Assembly: GCA_036268405.1 (NCBI GenBank)
Contig: DATAUF010000122.1
Location: 1-7,498 of the forward strand
Source: DASZTV01 sp036268405
GTDB taxonomy: Bacteria > Actinomycetota > Actinomycetes > JAFAQI01
DNA: 7,498 bases
Direction: 5' to 3'
The notes beneath the pieces are model-generated. The model was given only the letters and a program-made list of their open reading frames with translations. It was not told where the DNA came from and made no database searches. Positions 1 to 5,396 of the stretch are shown piece by piece. Both the position numbers and the translations under genes were made by a program. The stretch's first letter is position 1; the number at the start of each line of letters is the position of its first letter.

Positions 1-117
1 CCTCCGACGGAGCAGTCGGCGGCGACCACCCACCCGGACGCGGTTGACGAGGTCGCCGGGCACAACGACATCGATGTCGCCCAGCGCACCCACGATTGTC
101 TGTTCGTCGAGGGTCAC
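1..117 (-). CDS. N-terminal fragment of a protein encoded directly downstream of the ECF sigma gene (runs off the window)
   Basis: An open frame begins at a GTG (minus strand, 117-115), 12 bases after the sigma factor stop codon. A GGAG lies 6 bases before the GTG and fits a ribosome binding site. Thirty-nine residues are visible: an acidic or hydrophobic start (TLDEQTIVGALGDIDVVVPG) followed by an arginine-rich stretch ending GGRRRLLRR. In actinobacteria, genes just downstream of SigE-family ECF sigma factors often start like this: a short cytosolic helix, then a basic run before a transmembrane segment, with an extracytoplasmic domain beyond. That makes a membrane-bound partner or anti-sigma-like protein plausible, but the membrane segment is outside the window, so this is inference. 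The frame is the same as the sigma factor's, separated only by the TGA. The close spacing implies co-transcription and perhaps translational coupling. Confidence 0.55.
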   Translation of the reverse strand, partial: MTLDEQTIVGALGDIDVVVPGDLVNRVRVGGRRRLLRRR

Positions 118-129
118 GATGATCTCCGA

Positions 130-435
130 TCAATCGGCGTAGTCGCTGAGCTCCGACGATCGATCGGTGACGCTGACGTCGGGGACCTGGGCCACCGAAT
201 GCTCGGGCCGCCGCGCTTGCCGGCGCCACCTGTTCGCAGAGCCGTTCGCCAGCGACCTGCGTGCATATGCCGACGCGTCGTCGATGCGCGGCCACGCGAC
301 ATACATCCGCTCGAGTACGTCCTGCAGCAGATCCTCGCCGGCTGCGCGCTCGCCGGTTAGCGCAACCGCGATCCGGAGCAGCCCAGGAGCTGCACCGACG
401 ACGAAGTCGTCGAAGTCCGATGCGCGCTCCCACAC
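130..435 (-). CDS. Truncated SigE-family ECF RNA polymerase sigma factor (region 2 only)
   Basis: The 101-residue product matches the N-terminal half of actinobacterial SigE-family ECF sigma factors. It has the opening helix FDDFVVGAAPGLLRIAVALTG (residues 8-28), the GEDLLQDVLERMYVAWPRI region-2 core (33-51), and AYARRSLANGSANRWRRQARR (57-76), corresponding to regions 2.3-2.4, which melt and read the -10 element. Family members are usually about 160-180 residues, with a C-terminal helix-turn-helix (region 4) that binds the -35 element. Here the reading frame stops right after the linker (ELSDYAD), and the next gene starts 12 bases later, so region 4 is absent rather than displaced. The other frames between 1 and 130 show no region 4 signature. 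The start is the GTG at 435-433; I found no better in-frame start between it and the permease stop 34 bases upstream. It may be a non-functional remnant or a region-2-only protein. Family assignment is firm; function is not. Confidence 0.75.
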   Translation of the reverse strand: MWERASDFDDFVVGAAPGLLRIAVALTGERAAGEDLLQDVLERMYVAWPRIDDASAYARRSLANGSANRWRRQARRPEHSVAQVPDVSVTDRSSELSDYAD

Positions 436-469
436 AACCGCTACGACACCACGGCGCCGCGAAAGGTTG

Positions 470-1225
470 TCAGCCCGAGACGAGCAGCTTGATTGCTACT
501 CCGGTCCCGACTACGACGATCATCACCCGCAGCGCGCTCGGTGGGATCCGGCGGCCGTAGTGCGCGCCGATCTGACCGCCGAAGGTGGATCCCACGAGTA
601 GCAGGCCCGCGACATCCCAATCGATGTGGGTTCGAATCACGAAGAAAATCGCGGCCACACCGTTGATCGACGCTGCGACAACATTCTTCGCACCGTTGAG
701 CCGCTGAATGTCGTCATCGAGGCTGATAGCGAACAGCGCCAACAGCATGATGCCCATGCCTGCACCGAAGTAGCCGCCGTAGATCGACGTCAGGAACATA
801 CCGATCTGCAGCTGCGGACCTGGGTGCTCAACTCGCCGGCCGGCCGCGGCCCGGCGGCGCTGAACCCGCGGCTGGATGATCACCAGCACGACCGCAAAGA
901 GGATCAGGACCGGTACGACGTGCCGGAACGCCGACCCCGGCAGCTCGAGCAGCAGCACGGCCCCGATCACGGTGCCGACCACGAGCGCCGGCATGAGAAC
1001 CAGGATCCGCCGGGCCTGTCCGGTGAGCTCGCGGCGATAGCCGATCGCGCCGCTTACCGATCCACTGATCAACCCGACCGTGTTGGACACGTTGGCGAGG
1101 ACGGCGGGATAGCCGAGCGCGAGCAGCGTCGGAAACGTCAGGAGGGACCCGGATCCAACGATGGTGTTGACCGCCCCGGCAAACACGCCGATAGCGACGA
1201 TGATCACAGCGTGCGTCGCGGTCAC
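470..1225 (-). CDS. TauE/SafE family membrane permease
   Basis: This 251-residue integral membrane protein has the usual TauE/SafE length and two-repeat layout. The first repeat opens with a helix at about 6-24 and the signature GSGSLLTFPTLLALGYPAVLAN (24-45), followed by SNTVG (47-51). Hydrophobic helices follow at about 75-95 and 102-118. A short basic loop (RVQRRRAAAGRR, 120-131) likely faces the cytoplasm. The second repeat opens with YGGYFGAGMGIMLLALFAI (149-167), with helices at about 181-198, 205-222 and 230-249. The family exports or imports sulfur-containing or small organic anions (sulfite, sulfoacetate, taurine-linked), but the substrate cannot be read from sequence. The GTG at 1225 lies 6 bases after a -10-like TACGCT, suggesting a leaderless transcript. 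The ECF sigma remnant follows 34 bases downstream on the same strand. No sulfur metabolism gene is in view. Confidence 0.88.
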   Translation of the reverse strand: MTATHAVIIVAIGVFAGAVNTIVGSGSLLTFPTLLALGYPAVLANVSNTVGLISGSVSGAIGYRRELTGQARRILVLMPALVVGTVIGAVLLLELPGSAFRHVVPVLILFAVVLVIIQPRVQRRRAAAGRRVEHPGPQLQIGMFLTSIYGGYFGAGMGIMLLALFAISLDDDIQRLNGAKNVVAASINGVAAIFFVIRTHIDWDVAGLLLVGSTFGGQIGAHYGRRIPPSALRVMIVVVGTGVAIKLLVSG

Positions 1226-1231
1226 TGCGGC

Positions 1232-1241
1232 AGCGTAGGGT
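1232..1241. promoter_or_regulatory. Overlapping divergent -10 elements between the permease and thioesterase genes
   Basis: Only 23 bases separate the two divergent GTG starts. In that gap the ten bases AGCGTAGGGT contain a TANNNT -10 element on each strand: TAGGGT on the plus strand (1236-1241) and TACGCT on the minus strand (1237-1232). They share the central TA. TAGGGT is 7 bases from the plus GTG and TACGCT is 6 bases from the minus GTG, which is the spacing of leaderless actinobacterial promoters. Neither side has a convincing -35. The arrangement is seen directly; promoter activity is inferred. Confidence 0.45.
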
Positions 1242-1248
1242 CCGCCGG

Positions 1249-2022
1249 GTGGAAGAAGCCTTCTATTTGCCCACGTCGGACTCGTCGGTTTTCACCGGGA
1301 CCGAGGCCACCGGCGGTCCCTGGGACCCGAATCTCCAGCACGGTGGGCCGCCGTCGGCGATGCTCGCGCGCATTTCTGAGCTGACGCCTGCGAGCTGGCC
1401 GGGCACCGTCGTACGCGTTGCCGTGGAGATCCTCGGGCCCGTCCCTGTCGGCGAGGTCGCCGTCACCGCCGAGGTGGTGCGCACCGGTCGCAGCGTCGAG
1501 CTCATCGAGTCCGAGCTGGTCGCGGGCGGCCGTCCGGCAGCGCGCGGCAGGGCGTGGCGGATCCGCACCGCAAAGCTCGATCTTCCCGACACCGTGCCCG
1601 GACCGGGTCCCGCCCCATCGATGCCGGACGCCGAGGAGCCGGCGCCATGGGGTGCGCCGTTCCTGCACCAGATGGAGATGCGGCTCGTGAGCGGCGCGTG
1701 GCACGAGCCGGGCGCGGCGGCCTGTTGGATGCGCCAGCGGATTCCACTGGTCGCAGGCGAGGAGACCTCCGGTCTGCAGCGCCTCATGGCCGTCGCCGAC
1801 TGTGGCAACGGACTGTCCAACGTGTTGCCGTTCGAAGGCTGGACGTTCATCAACCCCGATCTCACCGTCCACCTCGAGCGCTATCCGCAGGGCGAGTGGA
1901 TCTGCCTGGAAGCGGCCACCACGATCGATCCGGGCGGCTTCGGCCTGGCGAGGTCGACGCTGTACGACAATCGTGGTTCGGTAGCGCGGGGGGCACAATC
2001 GTTGTTCGTCGGCCAGCGCTGA
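1249..2022 (+). CDS. Acyl-CoA thioesterase-like double-hotdog protein (TesB/4HBT_3 type)
   Basis: The 257-residue protein has the two tandem hotdog folds of the TesB-like acyl-CoA thioesterase family, which hydrolyses acyl-CoA to free fatty acid and CoA in the cytosol. The N-terminal hotdog carries the family hallmark GPWDPNLQHGGPPSAMLAR (23-41). A proline-rich linker (113-138) leads to the second hotdog (about 141-256), with ADCGNGLSN (183-191), FINPDLTVHLERYPQGEW (200-217) and GAQSLFV (248-254). D184, T206 and Q250 lie where the Asp-Thr-Gln triad of E. coli TesB would fall; I judged this by motif order and spacing, without an alignment. The start is the GTG at 1249, with a weak AGGG upstream or a leaderless TAGGGT 7 bases away. 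The degenerate EAL gene follows after a 19-base gap, so the two are probably co-transcribed. The physiological substrate is unknown. Confidence 0.82.
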   Translation: MEEAFYLPTSDSSVFTGTEATGGPWDPNLQHGGPPSAMLARISELTPASWPGTVVRVAVEILGPVPVGEVAVTAEVVRTGRSVELIESELVAGGRPAARGRAWRIRTAKLDLPDTVPGPGPAPSMPDAEEPAPWGAPFLHQMEMRLVSGAWHEPGAAACWMRQRIPLVAGEETSGLQRLMAVADCGNGLSNVLPFEGWTFINPDLTVHLERYPQGEWICLEAATTIDPGGFGLARSTLYDNRGSVARGAQSLFVGQR

Positions 2023-2041
2023 CGTCCTGAAGGGATACCCG

Positions 2042-2782
2042 ATGTCGCTCGGCCCCGACGTCGCCCAGACCCGCCGCGTGAGGGAGCAGATCGAACAGCT
2101 GCTTCACGAGCCACGGCGGCTCGGCCCCGACTACGCGCCGATCCACTCGCTGTCCGACGGTGCGCTGGTGGGCTACAAGGCGACCGGCCGCGGGGCGGAG
2201 GGCACCGGCGTCGCCGACACCCTGAGCCTGCTGGCAGGCGCGCGCTCCCTCGGCCTGGTCGAACGGCTGGACTGGGCGTTTCGTGCCCTGGCGATCGAGG
2301 ACATGCTCACCCGGCCGGCCTCCGAGCTGCATCTCACCCCGGAACCTGAGACCTACCTCACACCTTGTCCGCCACGGCTCGCCGGCACCATCGCTCGCGG
2401 CAACCGGGAGCTGCGGATCGCAGCCGAGGTGCACGAGGACGCTTTCGCGGACGGGATCTCGCTCGCGGCTGGCATCGAGGAGATCCGCAGCTGGGGGTGG
2501 CGGATCGTACTGGCGGACATCGCGGACGACGATCACGCGCTCGCCCGGGCGGCCGCGATCAAGCCGGACGTGGTCCAGTTTGACCTCCGCCTCGCCGGGC
2601 GGGCGGATAGTGACGAACATCACGGGGTACGACGGCTACGTGCCATTGCCGAACAGAGCGGGGCGGCCATCATGGCCGTCGGAGTCGACTCGCCAAGCGC
2701 GCGTGAGCGTGCCTCGAGCCTGGGCGCCACTCTGGCGCGAGGCGACGATCTCGGCTTTCCGGGGGCTCTTCCCGCGGACTGA
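2042..2782 (+). CDS. Degenerate EAL-domain protein, predicted to lack c-di-GMP phosphodiesterase activity
   Basis: The 246-residue protein can be threaded along an EAL domain, but the catalytic landmarks are gone. YAPIHSLSDGALVGYKATGRG (31-51) corresponds to the segment that normally carries Glu-Ala-Leu, here Tyr-Lys-Ala (45-47). ELHLTP (95-100) replaces the metal-binding Asn strand. RIAAEVHEDAF (125-135) stands for the LxxExTE strand. GWRIVLADIADDDHALARA (152-170) replaces the DDFGxG loop, losing the paired metal-binding aspartates. KPDVVQFD (174-181) is the LKID strand with Lys changed to Gln. IMAVGVDS (210-217) replaces the EGVE motif, and ARGDDLGFPGALP (232-244) the QGYLxGRP end. Such proteins usually bind c-di-GMP or a protein partner rather than hydrolyse the nucleotide. 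A good ribosome site (AAGGGA, 2030-2035) lies 6 bases before the ATG. It follows the thioesterase gene and precedes the group-2 sigma gene. No signal peptide or membrane segment is visible. Confidence 0.72.
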   Translation: MSLGPDVAQTRRVREQIEQLLHEPRRLGPDYAPIHSLSDGALVGYKATGRGAEGTGVADTLSLLAGARSLGLVERLDWAFRALAIEDMLTRPASELHLTPEPETYLTPCPPRLAGTIARGNRELRIAAEVHEDAFADGISLAAGIEEIRSWGWRIVLADIADDDHALARAAAIKPDVVQFDLRLAGRADSDEHHGVRRLRAIAEQSGAAIMAVGVDSPSARERASSLGATLARGDDLGFPGALPAD

Positions 2783-2785
2783 GGG

Positions 2786-2814
2786 GTGACATCCCCGCTC
2801 CGATGAGGCAGAAT
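2786..2814 (+). promoter_or_regulatory. Predicted housekeeping-type promoter P1 for the group-2 sigma gene
   Basis: GTGACA (2786-2791) matches the TTGACA -35 consensus at five of six positions. CAGAAT (2809-2814) fits a -10 (TAGAAT-like), with a 17-base spacer. The predicted start of transcription is near 2821, giving a leader of roughly 100 bases before the sigma factor ATG. It lies just after the stop codon of the EAL gene. Confidence 0.5.
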
Positions 2815-2829
2815 GGCCGGTCGCGCCGC

Positions 2830-2855
2830 GGAACACTCGCGGTGCTCTGCGCGTT
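2830..2855 (+). promoter_or_regulatory. Predicted stress-sigma promoter P2 (GGAAC-N18-GTT) for the group-2 sigma gene
   Basis: GGAAC (2830-2834) and GTT (2853-2855) are separated by exactly 18 bases. This matches the actinobacterial SigH/SigR/SigE type of ECF promoter (GGAA plus GTT with an 18-19 base gap). Mycobacterial sigB and Streptomyces hrdB are known to be driven by promoters of this type under thiol-oxidative or envelope stress. Finding the same element in front of a group-2 sigma gene supports the call. Which ECF sigma reads it here is unknown. Confidence 0.6.
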
Positions 2856-2877
2856 GTACCGGACGAACACCGGTACA
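2855..2877. repeat. Perfect 8-bp inverted repeat overlapping the P2 start region
   Basis: TGTACCGG (2855-2862) and CCGGTACA (2870-2877) are exact reverse complements separated by 7 bases. The left arm begins at the last base of the predicted P2 -10 element, and the predicted transcription start falls inside the structure. It could be an operator for a dimeric regulator (arm centres 15 bp apart) or a hairpin at the 5' end of the P2 transcript and within the P1 leader. There is no T-run after it, so an intrinsic terminator is unlikely. Confidence 0.6.
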
Positions 2878-2918
2878 GCAGCCACCACCACCATACGAGT
2901 TGAGGACCGACGCACGCC

Positions 2919-4124
2919 ATGAGCACTGCCACGATCGCCCGCCCGGACGCCAACGGCTCTTCCCTGCCTGCCGCCGTCGAGGACCTTCTCGACAGCACGG
3001 AGGCCGGCTCGCTGACCTTCGCCGAGGTCCGGACCGCGCTCGACGAGGCCGGCGTCGGTCCCGCCGAGGCCAAGCGCGTCATTGCGGCGATTCGCAAGCG
3101 CGGCATCACCATCGGCTCGGACGCTCCCGGCGCGGCTCCGGCCACCGAGGTTGCTGAGGTCGTCGAGGCCGAAGAGGCCGACGACGTCTGGGACCACGAG
3201 GTACCGACCACCGACCTGGTCCGCGTCTACCTCACCGACATCGGCCGCGTGGCACTGCTCACCGCCGAGCTGGAAGTCGAGCTCGCCAAGCGCATCGAGG
3301 CCGGCCTCTACGCCTCAGAGAAGATCCGCCAGGCCGACGCCAAGGAGATCGCCAAGATCCCCGTGAAGCTGCGTCGGGACCTGCAGGCCATCGCCGCAGA
3401 CGGTGCGCGCGCCCGCAATCACCTCCTCGAGGCCAACCTCCGCCTCGTTGTGTCGCTCGCGAAGCGTTACCAGGGCAAGGGGCTGACGCTCCTCGACCTG
3501 ATCCAGGAAGGCAACATCGGCCTGGTCCGCGCGGTTGAGAAGTTCGACTACACCAAGGGCTACAAGTTCTCGACGTACGCCACGTGGTGGATTCGCCAGG
3601 CGCTCCAGCGCGCCATCGCCGACCAGGGCCGCACCATCCGCGTGCCGGTGCACATGGTCGAGCAGATCAACAAGGCGCTGCGCGTCAAGCGCGACCTGGC
3701 CACCGAGTACGGCCGCGAGCCGACCTTCGGCGAGATCGGCGCCATCCTCGAGATGACCGCCGAGCGGGTCGAGGAGATCCTCGGCTACGGCCGCGAGACG
3801 CTCTCGCTCGAGACCCCGGTCGGCGACGACGGCACGGCCACCTTCGGTGAGTTCATCGAGGACATGGACGCGCCGATTGCTGCGGACGTCGTTGACTTCG
3901 GGCTGCTGCAGGACCGGCTCCGCATGGTGCTGTCCAGCCTTCCGGAGCGCTCGGCCGTCGTGATGCGGATGCGGTTCGGCCTCGACGACGGCCGGTCGCG
4001 CACGCTGGACGAGGTCGGCAAGGAGCTCGGTCTCACCCGCGAGCGGATCCGTCAGATCGAGCGGGACACCCTGCGCGAGCTGCGCCGCAGCGACACGGCC
4101 GCAACCCTCAAGGCGTGGCTCTAA
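2919..4124 (+). CDS. Group-2 (SigB/HrdB-type) sigma-70 RNA polymerase sigma factor
   Basis: The 401-residue protein has a full sigma-70 layout. There is a compact region 1.1-like helical segment (SLTFAEVRTALDEAGV and following, 31-66) and an acidic, Ala-rich linker (70-92). Region 1.2 is TTDLVRVYLTDIGRVALLTA (97-116), continuing into ELAKRIEAGLYA. Region 2 includes LLEANLRLVVSLAKRY (169-184), DLIQEGNIGLVRAVEKFDYTKG (193-214) and the -10 recognition segment FSTYATWWIRQALQRAIADQ (217-236). Region 3 covers about 245-320. Region 4 ends in the -35-binding helix-turn-helix RTLDEVGKELGLTRERIRQI (361-380). Region 2.4 reads WIRQALQRA where principal sigma factors usually have WIRQAITRA, and the N-terminal extension is short, so I favour a non-essential group-2 paralogue over the principal SigA. 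GAGGA (2902-2906) is 12 bases from the ATG, a rather long gap. Two tandem promoters and an inverted repeat lie upstream. Family call is certain; the exact orthologue is not. Confidence 0.93.
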   Translation: MSTATIARPDANGSSLPAAVEDLLDSTEAGSLTFAEVRTALDEAGVGPAEAKRVIAAIRKRGITIGSDAPGAAPATEVAEVVEAEEADDVWDHEVPTTDLVRVYLTDIGRVALLTAELEVELAKRIEAGLYASEKIRQADAKEIAKIPVKLRRDLQAIAADGARARNHLLEANLRLVVSLAKRYQGKGLTLLDLIQEGNIGLVRAVEKFDYTKGYKFSTYATWWIRQALQRAIADQGRTIRVPVHMVEQINKALRVKRDLATEYGREPTFGEIGAILEMTAERVEEILGYGRETLSLETPVGDDGTATFGEFIEDMDAPIAADVVDFGLLQDRLRMVLSSLPERSAVVMRMRFGLDDGRSRTLDEVGKELGLTRERIRQIERDTLRELRRSDTAATLKAWL

Positions 4125-4146
4125 AGCCCTTCGCGGTAGGCAGCGT

Positions 4147-4152
4147 TAGTCT
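4147..4152 (+). promoter_or_regulatory. Possible -10 element for the small membrane protein gene
   Basis: TAGTCT fits the TANNNT -10 pattern in the 53-base gap after the sigma factor stop codon. A start near 4159 would leave a leader of about 19 bases containing the GGGAGG ribosome site. No clear -35 is visible, and read-through from the sigma gene is equally possible because the gap has no convincing terminator. Confidence 0.3.
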
Positions 4153-4177
4153 CCCCAACTGAGCCTGGGAGGCAGCT

Positions 4178-4744
4178 GTGGGCATCAACAAGGTCGGCGT
4201 CGTGGTTTTCCTGCACGTCGGTGTCGTCGTCGTGTCATTCATGATCGCGGCCGTGTTGCACGCGGCTCTTCATGCGCTCCCCCGCGCAAAGACGGTGCAA
4301 CAGATGCGACCCTTCGCTGCCCTCGTTCACCGGCTCGAGCCGATGCTGCCGATCCTCGCGCTGTTCATTCTGGGTTTCGGAGCCTGGCTCATTCACCTCG
4401 AGGACCTGAAGTGGGGGGACGGCTGGATCCTCACCGGTCTGATCGCGCTGATAGTCGTCGAAGGCCTTGCGGGCGCACTGCTTGCGCCGCACAGCAAGAA
4501 GCTGGTCGCCGCAATCGAAGCGGCCGGGGAGGGCGTGGCCTCGACAGAGCTACGCCGACAGACGCTCGACCCCTTCATCTGGTACGTCGCACACATCGCC
4601 ACGGTCAGCTTCCTCGGCGTGGTGTTCGTGATGCTCGACAAGCCGACGGGTGGCGGTGCCGTACTCATCGTCGCGATCTCCGCGATCGTCGGTGTGGCCC
4701 TGGCGCGCGTGCAGCTCAACGCGGCGGCGAAGCAGATCGGTTGA
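4178..4744 (+). CDS. Small multi-spanning membrane protein, DUF2269-like
   Basis: This 188-residue hydrophobic protein has about five predicted membrane segments: VVVFLHVGVVVVSFMIAAVLHAAL (8-31, N-terminal and uncleaved in appearance), PMLPILALFILGFGAWLI (55-72), WILTGLIALIVVEGLAGALLA (82-102), FIWYVAHIATVSFLGVVFVM (133-152) and GAVLIVAISAIVGVALARV (159-177). Pro-His-Ser-Lys-Lys (104-108) follows the third segment. The pattern of an N-terminal FLHVGVVVV helix, a GWIL helix and a charged loop resembles DUF2269 integral membrane proteins, whose function is unknown. I make that match from memory with moderate confidence. GGGAGG (4167-4172) is 5 bases before the GTG and fixes the start. It lies 53 bases after the sigma gene and converges on the TIGR03086 gene, with only 9 bases between the two stops and no terminator in the gap. 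Confidence 0.7.
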   Translation: MGINKVGVVVFLHVGVVVVSFMIAAVLHAALHALPRAKTVQQMRPFAALVHRLEPMLPILALFILGFGAWLIHLEDLKWGDGWILTGLIALIVVEGLAGALLAPHSKKLVAAIEAAGEGVASTELRRQTLDPFIWYVAHIATVSFLGVVFVMLDKPTGGGAVLIVAISAIVGVALARVQLNAAAKQIG

Positions 4745-4753
4745 TCTGCGTTC

Positions 4754-5317
4754 CTAGCTAAGGCATCGGCCCATGTGGCCGGCGAAACGATCCAGCGGTG
4801 GCGCGTCGATCGGCACCTCGACGATCTTCCCGAACGGTTTGCCATCGCCACGCCACTCGTCGCCGAGATGCTTCACCGCGAGGTCGAGGATGGCCTGCGC
4901 CTCTTCGTCGGTGTACGGCATCGATTGGCCGGTCGCCGTCGCGAGGTCCCAGCCGTGCGCGAGGTACTCCATCAGGGTCATGTCGAAGACCATCTGACCC
5001 GGCATCTCACCGGCACCGATGAGTGAGACCGATCTGTCAGTTCCGTTCGAGGTCCAGCCGGCGACGATGCTCTCGAGCACCGCACGGAACTCGGCGGACG
5101 ACGCCGCCGTCACCTTGTACGCGGTCGGGTCACCCTCTGGCGCACGGCCGTTCGCGGCGCCGTCGAAAGAAGCCGACCAGCCGACCATGTGCCCCAAAAG
5201 GTCCTTGACCGTGTACTCCGAACAAGGCGTCGGGCTGTCCCACGCGCTCGGCTCAACTCCGTCGACAATGTCCGCGGTCTTGCCCAACACGGTGCCCAAC
5301 AGGGTCATCTCATCCAT
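4754..5317 (-). CDS. TIGR03086-family metal-binding protein (mycothiol-dependent isomerase / DinB-like fold)
   Basis: Starting at the ATG at 5317, the product has 187 residues. It follows the TIGR03086 pattern: an N-terminal helix, then SAWDSPTPCSEYTVKDLLGHMVG (24-46), a variable middle, MEYLAHGWDLATATGQ (116-131), and the ending IDAPPLDRFAGHMGR. H43, E117 and H121 sit in the same arrangement (His, then Glu-x3-His) as the metal ligands of mycothiol-dependent maleylpyruvate isomerase, so the metal site appears intact. The family includes mycothiol-transferases and many proteins of unknown activity, so the reaction cannot be given. An open frame extends 27 residues further upstream (to 5398), but those residues (cysteines, LARQSLSGAAPQW) do not look like the family. 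A -10-like TACGTT lies exactly 6 bases before the ATG at 5317, supporting the shorter start and leaderless translation. Confidence 0.85.
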   Translation of the reverse strand: MDEMTLLGTVLGKTADIVDGVEPSAWDSPTPCSEYTVKDLLGHMVGWSASFDGAANGRAPEGDPTAYKVTAASSAEFRAVLESIVAGWTSNGTDRSVSLIGAGEMPGQMVFDMTLMEYLAHGWDLATATGQSMPYTDEEAQAILDLAVKHLGDEWRGDGKPFGKIVEVPIDAPPLDRFAGHMGRCLS

Positions 5318-5323
5318 GAACGG

Positions 5324-5352
5324 AACGTACCTACCGGACCCGGATTTGCACA
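5324..5352 (-). promoter_or_regulatory. Predicted leaderless promoter of the TIGR03086 gene
   Basis: On the minus strand TACGTT (5329-5324) is followed by 6 bases and then the ATG, the spacing expected when transcription starts at the start codon. TGTGCA (5352-5347), 17 bases upstream, is a weak -35 candidate matching TTGACA at three positions. No Shine-Dalgarno sequence is evident before the ATG. Confidence 0.45.
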
Positions 5353-5396
5353 GGCACCACTGCGGAGCGGCTCCGGAAAGAGACTGGCGTGCAAGC

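Noticed and set aside
626..1384. 252-residue plus-strand open frame across the permease region
   Set aside because: Composition is His/Arg/Asp-rich with no hydrophobic core. It lies antisense to the clearly conserved TauE/SafE gene and overlaps the thioesterase start.
1222..1998. 258-residue minus-strand open frame opposite the thioesterase
   Set aside because: Arg/Gly/Pro-rich antisense shadow in high-GC DNA. The plus-strand frame has the recognisable HGGPP hotdog signature.
1862..2623. 253-residue minus-strand open frame opposite the thioesterase end and the EAL gene
   Set aside because: It spans two oppositely oriented real genes and has no recognisable motif.
2783..2800. GGGG-N6-CCCC as a terminator of the EAL gene
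   Set aside because: Four-pair stem without a T-run, and the bases are better explained as part of the -35 of the sigma gene promoter.
2636..3211. Minus-strand frames (191 and 175 residues) across the sigma promoter region
   Set aside because: They are antisense to the promoter pair, the end of the EAL gene and the start of the sigma gene. Low-complexity Ser/Ala or Arg/Gly composition, no motif.
4151..4171. CTCCC/GGGAG inverted repeat after the sigma gene as a terminator
   Set aside because: Only 5 pairs with an 11-base loop and no T-run. The right arm is better explained as the GGGAGG ribosome site of the next gene.
5019..5396. Upstream extension of the coiled-coil open frame (would give 220 residues)
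   Set aside because: These 126 codons are antisense to the TIGR03086 gene and have unrelated composition. The membrane segment and repeats begin only after the ATG at 5397.
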